Positions 33,363 through 45,713 of a stretch of DNA of 64,000 nucleotides are shown here, one piece after another. The stretch's first letter is position 1. Each line of letters starts with the position of its first letter. The notes under the pieces are model-generated. The model had not been told where the DNA came from, ran no database searches, and saw nothing but the letters and a program-made list of their open reading frames with translations. A program made the translations under genes and the position numbers. Origin of the DNA: Oscillospiraceae bacterium (GTDB lineage Bacteria; Bacillota; Clostridia; Oscillospirales; Ruminococcaceae); contig CP107208.1 in assembly GCA_025758045.1 (NCBI GenBank), positions 1,364,001-1,428,000 on the forward strand, in the 5' to 3' direction.

Positions 33363-34871
33363 TTATTCGTCCTCGTCGTCGTCCCGCGCCCAGTTGTAGG
33401 CGCAGCGTACGGCCTTGTGCCAGCCGCGCAGCCGCTTGCGGCGCTCTTCCTCGGAGATGTCAGGCACAAACATTTTGTCGATAGCGTGTTTTTTCGCCAG
33501 TTCCTCCGGCCCGGACCAGAAGCCGACGGCCAGACCTGCCAGGTACGCCGCACCCAGGGCGGTGGTCTCCACCGAGGAAGGCCGCTCCACCGGCGCGTTG
33601 CTGATGTCGGCCTGGGTCTGCAGCAGGTAGTTGTTGGCCGCCGCGCCGCCGTCCACTTTCAGCGTGGACAGGCGGATGCCGGAGTCGGCACTCATGGCGT
33701 CCAGCACGTCGTTGACCTGATAGCACAGGCTGTCCAGCGTGGCGCGGATGATATGGTTTTTGTTGCAGCCGCGGGTCAGGCCTACGATGGTGCCGCGGGC
33801 GTACTGGTCCCAGTGGGGGGCGCCCAGACCGGTGAAGGCGGGCACCACGTAGCAGCCGTTGGTGTCCGGCACCTTGCGGGCCATGTACTCGGAGTCGCGG
33901 CTGTCCTCCAAAATCTTCAGCTCGTCCCGAAGCCATTGAATGGCTGCACCGGCGACGAAAATGGAACCTTCCAGCGCATAGTTCACCTGGCCATTCAGCC
34001 CCCAGGCGATGGTAGTCAGCAGGCCGTTTTTGCTGCGCACGGGGTGGTCGCCGGTGTTCATCAGCAAAAAGCCGCCGGTGCCGTAGGTGTTTTTGGCCTC
34101 GCCCTTGTTAAAGCAGGTCTGGCCGAACAGCGCGGCCTGCTGGTCGCCTGCTGCACCGGCGATTTTGATGGCGCCGCAGAAGTGCATCGGGTCAGCATAC
34201 TCGTAAAATTCGCTGTTGGAAACGGGCTTGGGGAGCACGCTGCGGGGGATGTCCAGCAGCTTCAGGATGTCGTCGTCCCAATCCAGCGTGTGGATGTTGA
34301 ACAGCATCGTTCGGCTGGCGTTGGAGTAGTCGGTCACATGCACCTTGCCGCAGGTCAGCTTCCAGATCAGCCAGGTCTCCACGGTGCCGAACATCAGCTG
34401 CCCGGCCTCGGCCTTTTCCCGCGCACCCTCTACGTTGTCCAGGATCCACTTTAATTTGGTGGCGGAAAAGTAAGCATCAATGATCAGACCGGTCTTTTCC
34501 CGGATCATCTCGGTGTAGCCTTCGGCTTTCAGCTTATCGCAGTATTCGCTGGTGCGGCGGCACTGCCACACAATGGCGTGGTAGATCGGCTCGCCGGTGT
34601 CGCGGTCCCACACGATGGTGGTCTCGCGCTGGTTGGCAATGCCGATGGCGGCGATATCCTCGGCGGTGGCACCAATCTTGTTCATGGCAGAGAGGGCCAC
34701 GCCCAGCTGGGTGGTCCAGATCTCGTTGGCATCATGCTCGACCCAGCCCGGTTTGGGGAAATACTGGGTGAATTCTTTCTGGGCCACGCTGCAAATTTTG
34801 CCGTCGTGGTCAAACAGAATGCAGCGGTTCGAGGTCGTTCCGGCGTCAAGCGCCATAATGTACTTTTTCAT
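33363..34871 (-). CDS. glpK: Glycerol kinase
   Basis: A 502-residue FGGY-family cytoplasmic kinase making glycerol-3-phosphate with ATP. Family features seen: phosphate loop DAGTTSNRCILFD near the start, AIGIANQRETTIVWD, and the substrate-binding GPLIxxYFSATKLKW-type stretch. GTGGFLLMNTG, VDGGAAANNYLLQTQAD and GAAYLAGLAVGFW are also present. The ATG at 34871 follows AAAGGAAG; the longer frame is upstream untranslated DNA. The C-terminus ends in an acidic DDDEDE. No glpF, glpD or glpR is adjacent, so it stands alone with its own terminator. A possible promoter (TTGCAG, 16 bases, TACAAT on the minus strand) lies just upstream. Confidence 0.96.
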   Translation of the reverse strand: MKKYIMALDAGTTSNRCILFDHDGKICSVAQKEFTQYFPKPGWVEHDANEIWTTQLGVALSAMNKIGATAEDIAAIGIANQRETTIVWDRDTGEPIYHAIVWQCRRTSEYCDKLKAEGYTEMIREKTGLIIDAYFSATKLKWILDNVEGAREKAEAGQLMFGTVETWLIWKLTCGKVHVTDYSNASRTMLFNIHTLDWDDDILKLLDIPRSVLPKPVSNSEFYEYADPMHFCGAIKIAGAAGDQQAALFGQTCFNKGEAKNTYGTGGFLLMNTGDHPVRSKNGLLTTIAWGLNGQVNYALEGSIFVAGAAIQWLRDELKILEDSRDSEYMARKVPDTNGCYVVPAFTGLGAPHWDQYARGTIVGLTRGCNKNHIIRATLDSLCYQVNDVLDAMSADSGIRLSTLKVDGGAAANNYLLQTQADISNAPVERPSSVETTALGAAYLAGLAVGFWSGPEELAKKHAIDKMFVPDISEEERRKRLRGWHKAVRCAYNWARDDDEDE

Positions 34872-34970
34872 AAGGCACTTCCTTTGGCGGGTATTTGCGA
34901 TGATTAAAATTATTGTAGCATAACCACCAAAAACTGCAAGCAAAAAGCAGGGCATAGTAGCTGAATCTGC

Positions 34971-35008
34971 AAAACGCCCAAAACCGATTCCGCGGTTTTG
35001 GGCGTTTT
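34971..35008 (-). terminator. Terminator of sigma/anti-sigma operon (minus strand)
   Basis: AAAACGCCCAAAACC pairs perfectly with GGTTTTGGGCGTTTT. A/T-rich arms on both sides make it potentially bidirectional. Confidence 0.85.
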
Positions 35009-35024
35009 GCTAAATGCTGTTTGC

Positions 35025-35630
35025 TTATTGGTTGGCGGCAAAGATCCACCATTCGTCGTCGATCTGCACCTCCAGTGTGCCGTTCTCACTGCCGTAGCGG
35101 TAGGCGTAGCCGGTGCCGAAGTTGGATTGCCCATCTTCGGTGGGAAAAGAGTCACTGTCCACGGTGGAGGTAATGGTGCCGTCGGGGGCGGCCTTGGCGT
35201 CAGTGCCGCTGACCGTGCAGGTGTCGTAGTAGATAACACCTTCCAGCATCACGGCGTGCGCCGGGGCGATGGCAATGCTGGATTCGGTGCTGTCCTCGGC
35301 CTTGTAGGTGCCGTCGGTGCTGCCCTCCACGGGGGAACTGCCCTCGTCCGCGTAAAGGCTGGCGGCGCTCATCAGCGGTTCATCAGGGGCGGCTGCTGCT
35401 TCGGGGGCGGTTTCGGCGGCAGCAGCGGCGCTTTCCATAAAGTCGTTCTTGCTGTTTCCGGCGCGCCAACCGGCCACGCCGACCATCAGCAGCCCGGCGC
35501 AGGCGGCCGCCGAGAGCGCGGGCATCCAGTATACAGATTTCTTGCGGCGGCGCACGGCGGGGCGGTCGGCCGCCAGGATCAGGTCATCGTCCACCCGGCC
35601 GATGGCCTCAAATAACTGGCGTTCGTTCAT
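35025..35630 (-). CDS. Putative anti-sigma factor (membrane)
   Basis: A 201-residue single-pass membrane protein: cytoplasmic N-terminus of about 33 residues (MNERQLFEAIGRVDDDLI), one transmembrane helix (about 36-53), then an extracytoplasmic Ala/Glu/Ser-rich region and a small C-terminal domain ending DEWWIFAANQ. It overlaps the upstream ECF sigma gene by four bases, the usual setting of a cognate anti-sigma factor. The short N-terminus lacks a zinc-binding HxxxCxxC motif, so binding would be of the non-ZAS kind. The anti-sigma role is inferred from context and topology. AAAGGGGTGG precedes the start. Confidence 0.72.
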   Translation of the reverse strand: MNERQLFEAIGRVDDDLILAADRPAVRRRKKSVYWMPALSAAACAGLLMVGVAGWRAGNSKNDFMESAAAAAETAPEAAAAPDEPLMSAASLYADEGSSPVEGSTDGTYKAEDSTESSIAIAPAHAVMLEGVIYYDTCTVSGTDAKAAPDGTITSTVDSDSFPTEDGQSNFGTGYAYRYGSENGTLEVQIDDEWWIFAANQ

Positions 35631-36187
35631 ACGGCCACCCCTTTCTTTTGTAAGTATGCGGCCAGCTTGCCGCGGGTGCGGTGCAGCGTCACGCGGACCT
35701 TGCTCTCGGTCAAGCCGTAACGCGCCGCAATGTCGGCGGTGGCATCGCAGTACCAGTACCGCCGCAGAAAAATATTGCGGGTCCCCTCGGGCAGGGTGCG
35801 CAAAAACTCGCTGATGAGCCGCCCGGTCTCGGCGGCGTCGAAGGTATCCTCCACACTGCCGGGGGCGGCCACGCACTCGGCCAATTCGTCCAGCGGTGCA
35901 AAGGTCTGCCCACTGCCGCGCTTTTGGGCCGTGGCTTTGTCCAGGCGGTCCAGCGCCAGGTTGCGGGTGATGCGCCCCAGGTAGGGGGCCAGCCGTGCGG
36001 GCCGGTTATCCGGCATACTGTTCCAGGCGGCCAGCCAGGTATCGTTTTCACATTCTTCCACGTCGTGGGCGCTGTGCAGGATATTGTCGGCAATTTTGCG
36101 GCAGTACGCGCCGAACTTAGTGGCGGTCTCGGCCAGTGCCTGCTCGTCCCGGGCCCAGTACAGGGCCACGATGGCAGCATCCTCCAT
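35627..36187 (-). CDS. ECF-type RNA polymerase sigma factor
   Basis: A 186-residue sigma-70 family protein. Region 2 covers about residues 20-90 (KIADNILHSAHDVEECENDTWLAAW, the -10-binding part) and region 4 about 120-180 (LPEGTRNIFLRRYWYCDATADIAARYGLTESKVRVTLHRTRGKL, with a helix-turn-helix for the -35 box). No region 1 or 3 is present, as expected for ECF factors. AAAGGAGG nine bases ahead fixes the start. The next gene, coupled by ATGA, is the likely anti-sigma. No recognisable auto-regulated promoter can be pointed out. Confidence 0.92.
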   Translation of the reverse strand: MEDAAIVALYWARDEQALAETATKFGAYCRKIADNILHSAHDVEECENDTWLAAWNSMPDNRPARLAPYLGRITRNLALDRLDKATAQKRGSGQTFAPLDELAECVAAPGSVEDTFDAAETGRLISEFLRTLPEGTRNIFLRRYWYCDATADIAARYGLTESKVRVTLHRTRGKLAAYLQKKGVAV

Positions 36188-36242
36188 GCTTAAACCTCCT
36201 TTATACCTTTATATAAGGAAAGCGGGCGGAAATGTTACAGCA

Positions 36243-36268
36243 AAAGCCTGCTTTTTTGGGCAGGCTTT
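36243..36268 (-). terminator. Terminator of corA (minus strand)
   Basis: AAAGCCTGC pairs with GCAGGCTTT; on the minus strand a T-containing tail follows. Confidence 0.7.
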
Positions 36269-36272
36269 GGTT

Positions 36273-37214
36273 TTACAACATGTGTTTTTTGTGCAGCACC
36301 CAGGCCGACAGGATGCACAGTGCCAGCGTTAGCCCCAGCACGATGGCGAAACCGGCGGTGGAGTTGGCAAAAGGCATGCCGTCCGCCTGCACGTTCATGC
36401 CGTACAGGCCGCTGATGACGGTTGGCACGGCCATCAGCAGGGTGATGCTGGTCAGATATTTCATGGCGTTGTTTAGGCGGTTGTCCAAAATCGAGCTGAA
36501 CAGCTCCCGCGTACCTTTTATATCGTCGCGGTAGATGCTGGTCATCTCGATGGCCTGGCGGATCTCAACGATAACGTCGTCCAGCAGTTCGCGGTCGTCG
36601 GGGTACTGCTCCAGCCGTTTGTAGCGGGTCAGGCGGTCCAGAACCGTGGCATTGGCCCGTAAGCTGGTGGCAAAGTAGACCAACGTGGACTCTAAGCCGT
36701 GCAATTCCATCAGGTCGCTGTCCTTCAAGTCGCCGGACAGGTTTTTCTCAATGGCCTGGCGGCGGCGGTCAATGAGCCGCAGCTCCTGCTGGTACATCGA
36801 GGCCGCACGGTAGAGCAGCTGGTAGACGAACCGCATCTTTTTGCGGGTGGAAAAGCCCTTGACCCGGCAGGCGGTGAAGTCGCCGATAACAGGTGTGTCC
36901 ACCGAGCAGACCGTGATGATCAGCTCCTGCGTCAGGATGATGCCCAACGGGATGGTGGTGTAGATGCCCTCGCCGGAGTCAGGCACCTTGATGGGAATGT
37001 CCACGATGATGAGGGTGTAGCCATCCTCCAGGCTGATACGGGCCGACTCTTCCGGGTCGGTAGCGGCCATCAGGTCGGCAGGCTCTATATCTAAGGTAGA
37101 GGCCACCAGGCGGGCCTCGTTTTCATCCGGGCTGTTCAGGCAGACCCAGCACCCCTCGCCGATCTCATCAACGCGGGTAAGCTGCTTGTCCTGGGTACGG
37201 TAAATCTTCATCAT
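36273..37214 (-). CDS. corA: CorA-like magnesium transporter
   Basis: A 313-residue CorA-family channel subunit: a long cytoplasmic alpha/beta and helical N-terminal domain (residues 1-250), then two C-terminal membrane helices separated by the diagnostic YGMNV motif at the pore mouth (about 271-275). It ends in a short basic tail. It works as a homopentamer for Mg2+ (also Co2+ or Ni2+) uptake. I take the ATG at 37214 (37211 is equally possible); the longer frame runs through the predicted promoter (TTGCAG at 37258-37263, 18 bases, TATAAT at 37234-37239 on the minus strand). It is the last protein gene before the rRNA operon. Confidence 0.92.
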   Translation of the reverse strand: MMKIYRTQDKQLTRVDEIGEGCWVCLNSPDENEARLVASTLDIEPADLMAATDPEESARISLEDGYTLIIVDIPIKVPDSGEGIYTTIPLGIILTQELIITVCSVDTPVIGDFTACRVKGFSTRKKMRFVYQLLYRAASMYQQELRLIDRRRQAIEKNLSGDLKDSDLMELHGLESTLVYFATSLRANATVLDRLTRYKRLEQYPDDRELLDDVIVEIRQAIEMTSIYRDDIKGTRELFSSILDNRLNNAMKYLTSITLLMAVPTVISGLYGMNVQADGMPFANSTAGFAIVLGLTLALCILSAWVLHKKHML

Positions 37215-37233
37215 GGCAGTTGACCATCCATAC

Positions 37234-37263
37234 ATTATAATAATACCAGTATAAAGCCTGCAA
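37234..37263 (-). promoter_or_regulatory. Predicted corA promoter
   Basis: On the minus strand TTGCAG (37258-37263) and TATAAT (37234-37239) are 18 bases apart. Confidence 0.5.
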
Positions 37264-37314
37264 GATAAAAGCGCAAGTATCTTTCTATATGCTGTCCCTC
37301 TTACACCACCCATT

Positions 37315-37345
37315 CTGTAGGGGCTGATGTTAGCATCGGCCCGCT
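37315..37345. repeat. TGTAGGGG-type repeat
   Basis: TGTAGGGGCTGATG followed by CATCGGCCC; another TGTAGGGGGCGGCGTCC palindrome starts near 37370. Together with the copy E repeat these account for much of the gap between corA and the rRNA promoters. Confidence 0.55.
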
Positions 37346-37482
37346 TGGAGCGAACTTCATTTATGGTATGTAGGGGGCGGCGTCCCCGACGCCCCGTGGC
37401 GCCCCCAGACTAGAGGGGAGCTGTCCGCGCAGCGGACTAAGGAGTGGCTACTTTATCAACAAAGTTTCCGGTATAGCCCCCT

Positions 37483-37525
37483 AAAGGCCCCCTCTGCGAG
37501 GGGGGCGAAGCGGGTGGGGGAGAGA
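37483..37525. repeat. Interspersed palindromic repeat, copy E (single arm)
   Basis: AAAGGCCCCCTCTGCGAGG followed by GCGAAGCGGGTGGGGGAGAGA: one arm of the family seen at 387-524 and 15822-15936. Confidence 0.75.
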
Positions 37526-37639
37526 ACTTACGGTATAACCCTTTACCCCTACACTTGGTGCCGCATTTGCACAACACCACAATATACACCTTACCCAAAA
37601 GTACAATAAAAACTTTGTCAAAAAAACCGAAAAAAGTGC

Positions 37640-37668
37640 TTGACAAAGGTCATACTCCTTGCTATAAT
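37640..37668 (+). promoter_or_regulatory. rRNA operon promoter P1
   Basis: TTGACA at 37640-37645, 17 bases, TATAAT at 37663-37668: perfect consensus. It is preceded by an A-rich tract resembling an UP element. Confidence 0.9.
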
Positions 37669-37769
37669 AATCAAGCTGTCTCGCGAGGGGACAGCCGCTA
37701 AAGCTTGTAACTACGGCTTGTATGGGGATTTTGAAGCCGAAAGGCTTCAAAAAATATCGAAAAAAGTTC

Positions 37770-37798
37770 TTGACAAAAGAACTTTTATGAGATATAAT
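37770..37798 (+). promoter_or_regulatory. rRNA operon promoter P2
   Basis: TTGACA at 37770-37775, 17 bases, TATAAT at 37793-37798. The upstream stretch CGAAAAAAGTTCTTGACAAA nearly repeats that of P1, showing that the two arose by duplication 130 bp apart. Confidence 0.92.
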
Positions 37799-37837
37799 AT
37801 ACAAGCTGTTACGAAACAAGTGACAGCGCAGCAGGAC

Positions 37838-37865
37838 CTTGAAAATTGAACAAAACTGAAACTTG
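37838..37865 (+). other. Pre-16S processing stem, 5' arm
   Basis: CTTGAAAATTGAACAAAACT onward (28 bases) is almost perfectly complementary to 39566-39593 beyond the 16S 3' end. The two arms bring the 16S ends together for RNase III cleavage. A further hairpin CGTGGGTTT/AAACCCACG lies at 37877-37896. Confidence 0.85.
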
Positions 37866-37997
37866 TGGAACCTTGAACGTGGGTTTGGAAACCCACGATA
37901 ATCAATTCCAAATTTACAAGTAATTCATACAGGACGCAAGCGATTGTGTCTGAGTGATTACAGAGATTTAACGCTTTTAAATGGCGATTAAATACCA

Positions 37998-39514
<1,517 letters not shown>

Positions 39515-39565
39515 GGGAGTCAGACGTTCAGCTAAAGCTGGTCTTTGGCTGAACGGACAGGAAAG

Positions 39566-39593
39566 CAAGTTTCAGTATTGTTCAATTTTGAGG
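39566..39593 (+). other. Pre-16S processing stem, 3' arm
   Basis: The segment starting CAAGTTTCAGTATTGTTC complements 37838-37865. Before it, GTTCAGC..GCTGAAC forms a local hairpin in the spacer. Confidence 0.85.
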
Positions 39594-39654
39594 GCCGTGC
39601 AAACGGAGCCTCAAAGCATAAGGGACACAGCGAAACCCGAAACGTGAAGAACGC

Positions 39655-39730
39655 GGGGGTATAGCTCAGTTGGGAGAGCACCTGCTTTGCAAGCAGGGGG
39701 TCAAGGGTTCGAATCCCTTTATCTCCACCA
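39655..39730 (+). tRNA. tRNA-Ala (TGC)
   Basis: A 76-base cloverleaf: GGGGGTA acceptor, D-loop GCTCAGTTGGGAGAGC, anticodon stem CCTGC/GCAGG with TGC in the loop, TTCGAAT in the T-arm and an encoded CCA. It lies in the 16S-23S spacer. Confidence 0.97.
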
Positions 39731-39733
39731 TTT

Positions 39734-39810
39734 GGGCTGATAGCTCAGCTGGTTAGAGCACTCGGCTGATAACCGAGAGGTCGATGGTTCGAGTCCATTT
39801 CAGCCCACCA
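39734..39810 (+). tRNA. tRNA-Ile (GAT)
   Basis: A 77-base cloverleaf: GGGCTGA acceptor, anticodon stem CTCGG/CCGAG with GAT, TTCGAGT in the T-arm, encoded CCA. It follows tRNA-Ala after three bases, the standard spacer pair. Confidence 0.97.
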
Positions 39811-39852
39811 CTGGTAATCCAGTGCGCTGGGTTACCCAAAACCTTATGTGAT

Positions 39853-39880
39853 GTACCTTGAAAACTGAATATAGAACTGC
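39853..39880 (+). other. Pre-23S processing stem, 5' arm
   Basis: The segment beginning GTACCTTGAAAACTGAATAT is complementary over 28 bases to 42902-42929 downstream of 23S. The rest of the 39811-40043 spacer is AT-rich, without other features. Confidence 0.85.
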
Positions 39881-40043
39881 GAAATGAGATTTTATTAGCT
39901 ATGTAAAATTCCTGATTTTAATAAAAATCTATAATTTCACCAAGCGGAACTGAAGCTTAGCAATAAGCGACAGTAAAATGGTAAAATCTCGTTGGCAAAT
40001 GGAGAATCTGAAATAAAGATATGTTTTGCGAAAGCGAAACAAC

Positions 40044-42871
<2,828 letters not shown>

Positions 42872-42901
42872 CCATCTTTAAAAGATACTCTATTTGCTAA
42901 A

Positions 42902-42929
42902 GCAGTTCGATATTCAGTTTTGAGGGTAC
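42902..42929 (+). other. Pre-23S processing stem, 3' arm
   Basis: Complements 39853-39880; lies between 23S and 5S. Confidence 0.85.
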
Positions 42930-42949
42930 ATCCTCAGAAAAAAGAGACG

Positions 42950-43065
<116 letters not shown>

Positions 43066-43077
43066 TTCTCTTTTAAA

Positions 43078-43122
43078 GAACAAGCCTCCGGGCCGGGTTT
43101 TGGCCCAGCCTGGAGCTTGTTT
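43078..43122 (+). terminator. Hairpin after 5S
   Basis: ACAAGC..GGGCC and GGCC..GCTTGT form an imperfect stem followed by TTTA just before tRNA-Lys. It may be a terminator or a processing structure. Confidence 0.55.
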
Positions 43123-43126
43123 ATAT

Positions 43127-43202
43127 GCACCATTAGCTCAGTTGGTAGAGCAACTGACTCTTAATCAGTGGGTCCTGGGTTCGAGTCCCCGATGGTGCAC
43201 CA
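43127..43202 (+). tRNA. tRNA-Lys (CTT)
   Basis: A 76-base cloverleaf: GCACCAT acceptor pairing with ATGGTGC, D-loop GCTCAGTTGGTAGAGC, anticodon loop CTCTTAA with CTT, TTCGAGT in the T-arm, encoded CCA. It is directly downstream of 5S. Its last 11 bases are the start of a 45-bp direct repeat found again at 44668. Confidence 0.96.
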
Positions 43203-43236
43203 CAAAATACCTCGCACGAAGCTGCGGGGTATTTTT
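43192..43236 (+). repeat. 45-bp direct repeat, tRNA end copy (att-like)
   Basis: It begins ATGGTGCACCACAAAATACC in the tRNA-Lys acceptor stem and runs through the terminator hairpin AATACCTCGCA/TGCGGGGTATT. It is repeated without mismatch at 44668-44712. Confidence 0.85.
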
Positions 43237-43240
43237 ATTT
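43206..43240 (+). terminator. Terminator of the rRNA-tRNA operon
   Basis: AATACC-CGCA pairs with TGCG-GGTATT, followed by a T-rich tail. Confidence 0.8.
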
Positions 43241-43427
43241 TATGTTGATATACCGTTGAAAATAAACGAGCATAGCCTTTGAAACAAGATAAGCCTTGAA
43301 AAATAAGTCGAATCATAAGACTGGTTACGATAGGCTAAAAACTGCCGAAAATGGCTCTAATTGCCATGCGCGTAACAGTTTACCGATATACATTTTATTA
43401 GTCAGTATGCGGCGCATTAAGAACAAC

Positions 43428-43598
43428 ATGAACATTCGCATTTGTGGCCGCGCAGACACTACACTGTCTACCATCATCATCGGGGACGGACGCGCAGCTG
43501 AGCAGATTCCGCACGATGCACAGGGGCGCTTCATTATTGAAGACGGCACGGTGTTTCAGGCGTATTATTTTAGCGACGATACAATTTCAAAGTGGTAA
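43428..43598 (+). CDS. Small hypothetical protein (56 aa)
   Basis: MNIRICGRADTT followed by a mostly beta-prone sequence, ending TISKW. No family is recognised. The frame is open further upstream (to 43296) but no good ribosome-binding site is visible before any of the candidate starts. A strong terminator immediately after the stop supports a real transcript. It lies in the AT-rich islet next to tRNA-Lys. Confidence 0.4.
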   Translation: MNIRICGRADTTLSTIIIGDGRAAEQIPHDAQGRFIIEDGTVFQAYYFSDDTISKW

Positions 43599-43601
43599 TA
43601 T

Positions 43602-43638
43602 AAAAGGCAGACGTTTTTAGCGCCTGCCTTTTGTTTTT
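43602..43638. terminator. Bidirectional terminator
   Basis: AAAAGGCAG pairs with CTGCCTTTT and is followed by TTTTTT. It lies between the small + strand gene and the convergent zinc-ribbon gene. Confidence 0.85.
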
Positions 43639-43647
43639 TATCGGGTA

Positions 43648-43995
43648 TTAGAGAAAACCTACCCATATACCAACGGCAATAAGTAGTATGCCTAATAATC
43701 TGCCCACAAGTTTTGCTTTTTGGTATCCTAAAAGTTCTGCTGTTTCAGGAGTAGTAAATGGAAGTAAGACAACATCAATACCCATTACTATAATTCCGAT
43801 TCCGATTGCGGAAGCGCGATTACTTAGGGCGATGCCATAAAGTAGAATGAGAAAACCTAAAGCAATGCCCAAAATAAAATACTTGGTTTTACGGCTATCT
43901 TTTTCCAGCGCTTCTTTATAGTTGCTTTCGCATTCATTGCAGCAAAATTCGGAAGTGCCATTTAGTTCATTCCCGCAGTATTTACATTTCTTCAT
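43648..43995 (-). CDS. Zinc-ribbon membrane protein
   Basis: A 115-residue protein: N-terminal zinc ribbon CKYCGNELNGTSEFCCNEC (DUF2116-like), a short helical linker (YKEALEKDSRKTKYF), then three hydrophobic segments (about residues 39-57, 63-82 and 95-113). The function is unknown; small zinc-ribbon membrane proteins are common in Firmicute accessory regions. Base composition is clearly more AT-rich than the surrounding chromosome, in line with the islet being acquired. Its neighbour at 44029 is also a small membrane protein on the same strand. Confidence 0.7.
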   Translation of the reverse strand: MKKCKYCGNELNGTSEFCCNECESNYKEALEKDSRKTKYFILGIALGFLILLYGIALSNRASAIGIGIIVMGIDVVLLPFTTPETAELLGYQKAKLVGRLLGILLIAVGIWVGFL

Positions 43996-44028
43996 ACGAA
44001 TACCTATAATGGTTAAATAAACTGGAAA

Positions 44029-44235
44029 TTACCATTTCCCTTTAGCAATTCGCCCGCCGACCAAGATGGCGGAAAAAATAGCAGCGAAAAATAAGAATGT
44101 AAGCCAAATTGGACTTAGTACCCACAACCAAGACCATGAAATGAATCTTGCTGCTTTTAGTACAACAAAAATCAGCGTTAAAACAACAATGGGGTCATGT
44201 CTATGCCGTCCATACCGTTTAGATTCATTCTTCAT
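44029..44235 (-). CDS. Small membrane protein, TM Fragile-X-F-like
   Basis: A 68-residue protein with a basic N-terminus (KNESKRYGRHRH) and two hydrophobic segments holding ISWSWLWVLSPIWLTF, the pattern of the small transmembrane Fragile-X-F family, often encoded on phages and integrative elements. The start at 44235 is behind GAGGTG; an ATG 12 bases earlier is less well placed. The function is unknown. Confidence 0.6.
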   Translation of the reverse strand: MKNESKRYGRHRHDPIVVLTLIFVVLKAARFISWSWLWVLSPIWLTFLFFAAIFSAILVGGRIAKGKW

Positions 44236-44249
44236 GCGTATAATCACCT

Positions 44250-44667
44250 CACGGTTTCAGTTTAGCTAATTGTATCATATACCGTGTTGCTTTACAAGCA
44301 ACTTGCCATTTTAATCTATATCAAGTAGTCAGACCGCTGCTGATGTCTTTGGGTGGCGGTATATTCTGGAAATGCCCATATCTCAACACTTACGCTTTCC
44401 TCAATCTCAACTCACGTTATCCAATCGGGATAAGGAGATGTGGGTTGTTCCGCGATTAACCAGAAAAAGAGGAATGGGGAAATGTCAAGGGGACTGTGGA
44501 ATACCGCAGCCCAGTTTGTAGAGCGAGGATATGCCGCAAAAGCCCCTTGATATTTCAACACCCCTCTTTTATCCTCGCGCGGAGGAACAACAGCATCACT
44601 TCCGGGTGAGCAGTCGTGTGATGCCGATGCCGCCCGGACAAACAAAAGTGTTCGGGTTTGCTCCCAC
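44250..44667. other. Non-coding or degraded interior of islet
   Basis: No supported gene. Open frames here lack ribosome-binding sites and family resemblance. Just before the second direct repeat, GTTCGGGTTTGCTCCCAC resembles part of a T-arm, perhaps a degenerate tRNA end. Confidence 0.4.
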
Positions 44668-44712
44668 ATGGTGCACCACAAAATACCTCGCACGAAGCTG
44701 CGGGGTATTTTT
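44668..44712 (+). repeat. 45-bp direct repeat, distal copy (att-like)
   Basis: Exact copy of 43192-43236 including the last 11 bases of tRNA-Lys and the terminator. The two copies lie 1476 bp apart and enclose the AT-rich genes. Bases 44713-44949 contain only hairpins such as CCGCCTGCGGCGG and the putative terminator AAAACAGTCCA/TGGACGGTTTT (44914-44934) for the LOG gene. Confidence 0.85.
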
Positions 44713-44949
44713 TTATTGCTTGTTTTTGAGGGAACTGCCGTTTGTGCACCATTGGGGACGAGAATGGCTTGCTGTGGAGGTGACCGCCGCCTGCGGCGGA
44801 GACAGAGATCCAGAGCAGGCGCAGCGGTCGCAGAGGACAAGCCCCGCCCAAGGGGCGCAGGCCGATGCGGTAACCGCAAGTCGTAGGCCGGCGGTACGTC
44901 CCGCCGGACAAAAACAGTCCAGTGGACGGTTTTTAGAGCGCGGGGGATT

Positions 44950-45486
44950 TTATGCCTCGCCCAGAATCTGCTTGATCTCTGCCAAATCAGCGGCAAAGTA
45001 GATGCCCTCCTGGCGGGCGGGGGTGGAGAGGCCGGTTTCGATCATGTGGTCCAACAGGGATTTTAGGCTGTCGTAATAGTTGTTGAGGTTGTAGAGGATG
45101 CAGGGAGCATCCAGGTGCTTGAGGGACACTTTCGACATGACCTCAGTGATCTCCTCCAGCGTGCCGGTGCCGCCTGGGAACGCGATAAAAGCATCGCCCA
45201 GCTCGATCATTTTGGCTTTGCGCTCGGTCATGTCCTGCGTGACGATCAACTGCGTCAGGCCGTCCAGCTCGTAGCCTTCATCAATGAAAAACTGCGGTTC
45301 TACGCCGATCACGGGACCGCCGGCGGCCATTACGCTGCGGGCCAGCACACCCATCAGGCCGCTGGCAGAGCCGCCGTAGACCAGCGTGTGGCCGCTTTTG
45401 CCGATCCATTGCCCCAGCTCGGCCACGGTAGTTTGCAGGGCGGGGTCTGTGCCATAATTGGCGCCTAAATATACAGTAACATTCAT
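44950..45486 (-). CDS. LOG family protein (phosphoribohydrolase-like)
   Basis: A 178-residue Rossmann-like protein of the LOG/TIGR00730 type. The diagnostic PGGTGTLEE motif (about residues 104-112) and the upstream VYGGSASGLMG are intact; the catalytic Arg/Glu region MTERKAKMIELGDAF precedes it. LOG enzymes release ribose-5-phosphate from nucleoside 5'-monophosphates (cytokinin activation in plants); the bacterial role is less clear. The start follows AAGGGAGC. It is divergent from the diguanylate cyclase gene. Confidence 0.93.
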   Translation of the reverse strand: MNVTVYLGANYGTDPALQTTVAELGQWIGKSGHTLVYGGSASGLMGVLARSVMAAGGPVIGVEPQFFIDEGYELDGLTQLIVTQDMTERKAKMIELGDAFIAFPGGTGTLEEITEVMSKVSLKHLDAPCILYNLNNYYDSLKSLLDHMIETGLSTPARQEGIYFAADLAEIKQILGEA

Positions 45487-45614
45487 AGCAGGTGCTCCCT
45501 TTTACTTTGCTATACAGCCAGCATAACGCGAACCACGCCATTTTGCAAGAGCGAATCGTCCAAAGCGGGGCGGCAGCAGCCGTAAAACACTGCGCAATCA
45601 TGTTGATAATTGTC

Positions 45615-45643
45615 TTGCAATCTAACAATAAACTTTCTATAAT
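45615..45643 (+). promoter_or_regulatory. Predicted promoter of diguanylate cyclase gene
   Basis: TTGCAA (45615-45620), 17 bases, TATAAT (45638-45643); an AT-rich leader follows. Confidence 0.6.
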
Positions 45644-45713
45644 AAAAATATCGAAAATTTTAACAAAATGCTGCGGTATGACGATGCGCATTTTGTGCGG
45701 GAGTTGAGCGCGT

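Noticed and set aside
44412..44996. Open frames covering the distal direct repeat
   Set aside because: They run through the terminator and repeat sequence, lack ribosome-binding sites and resemble no family.
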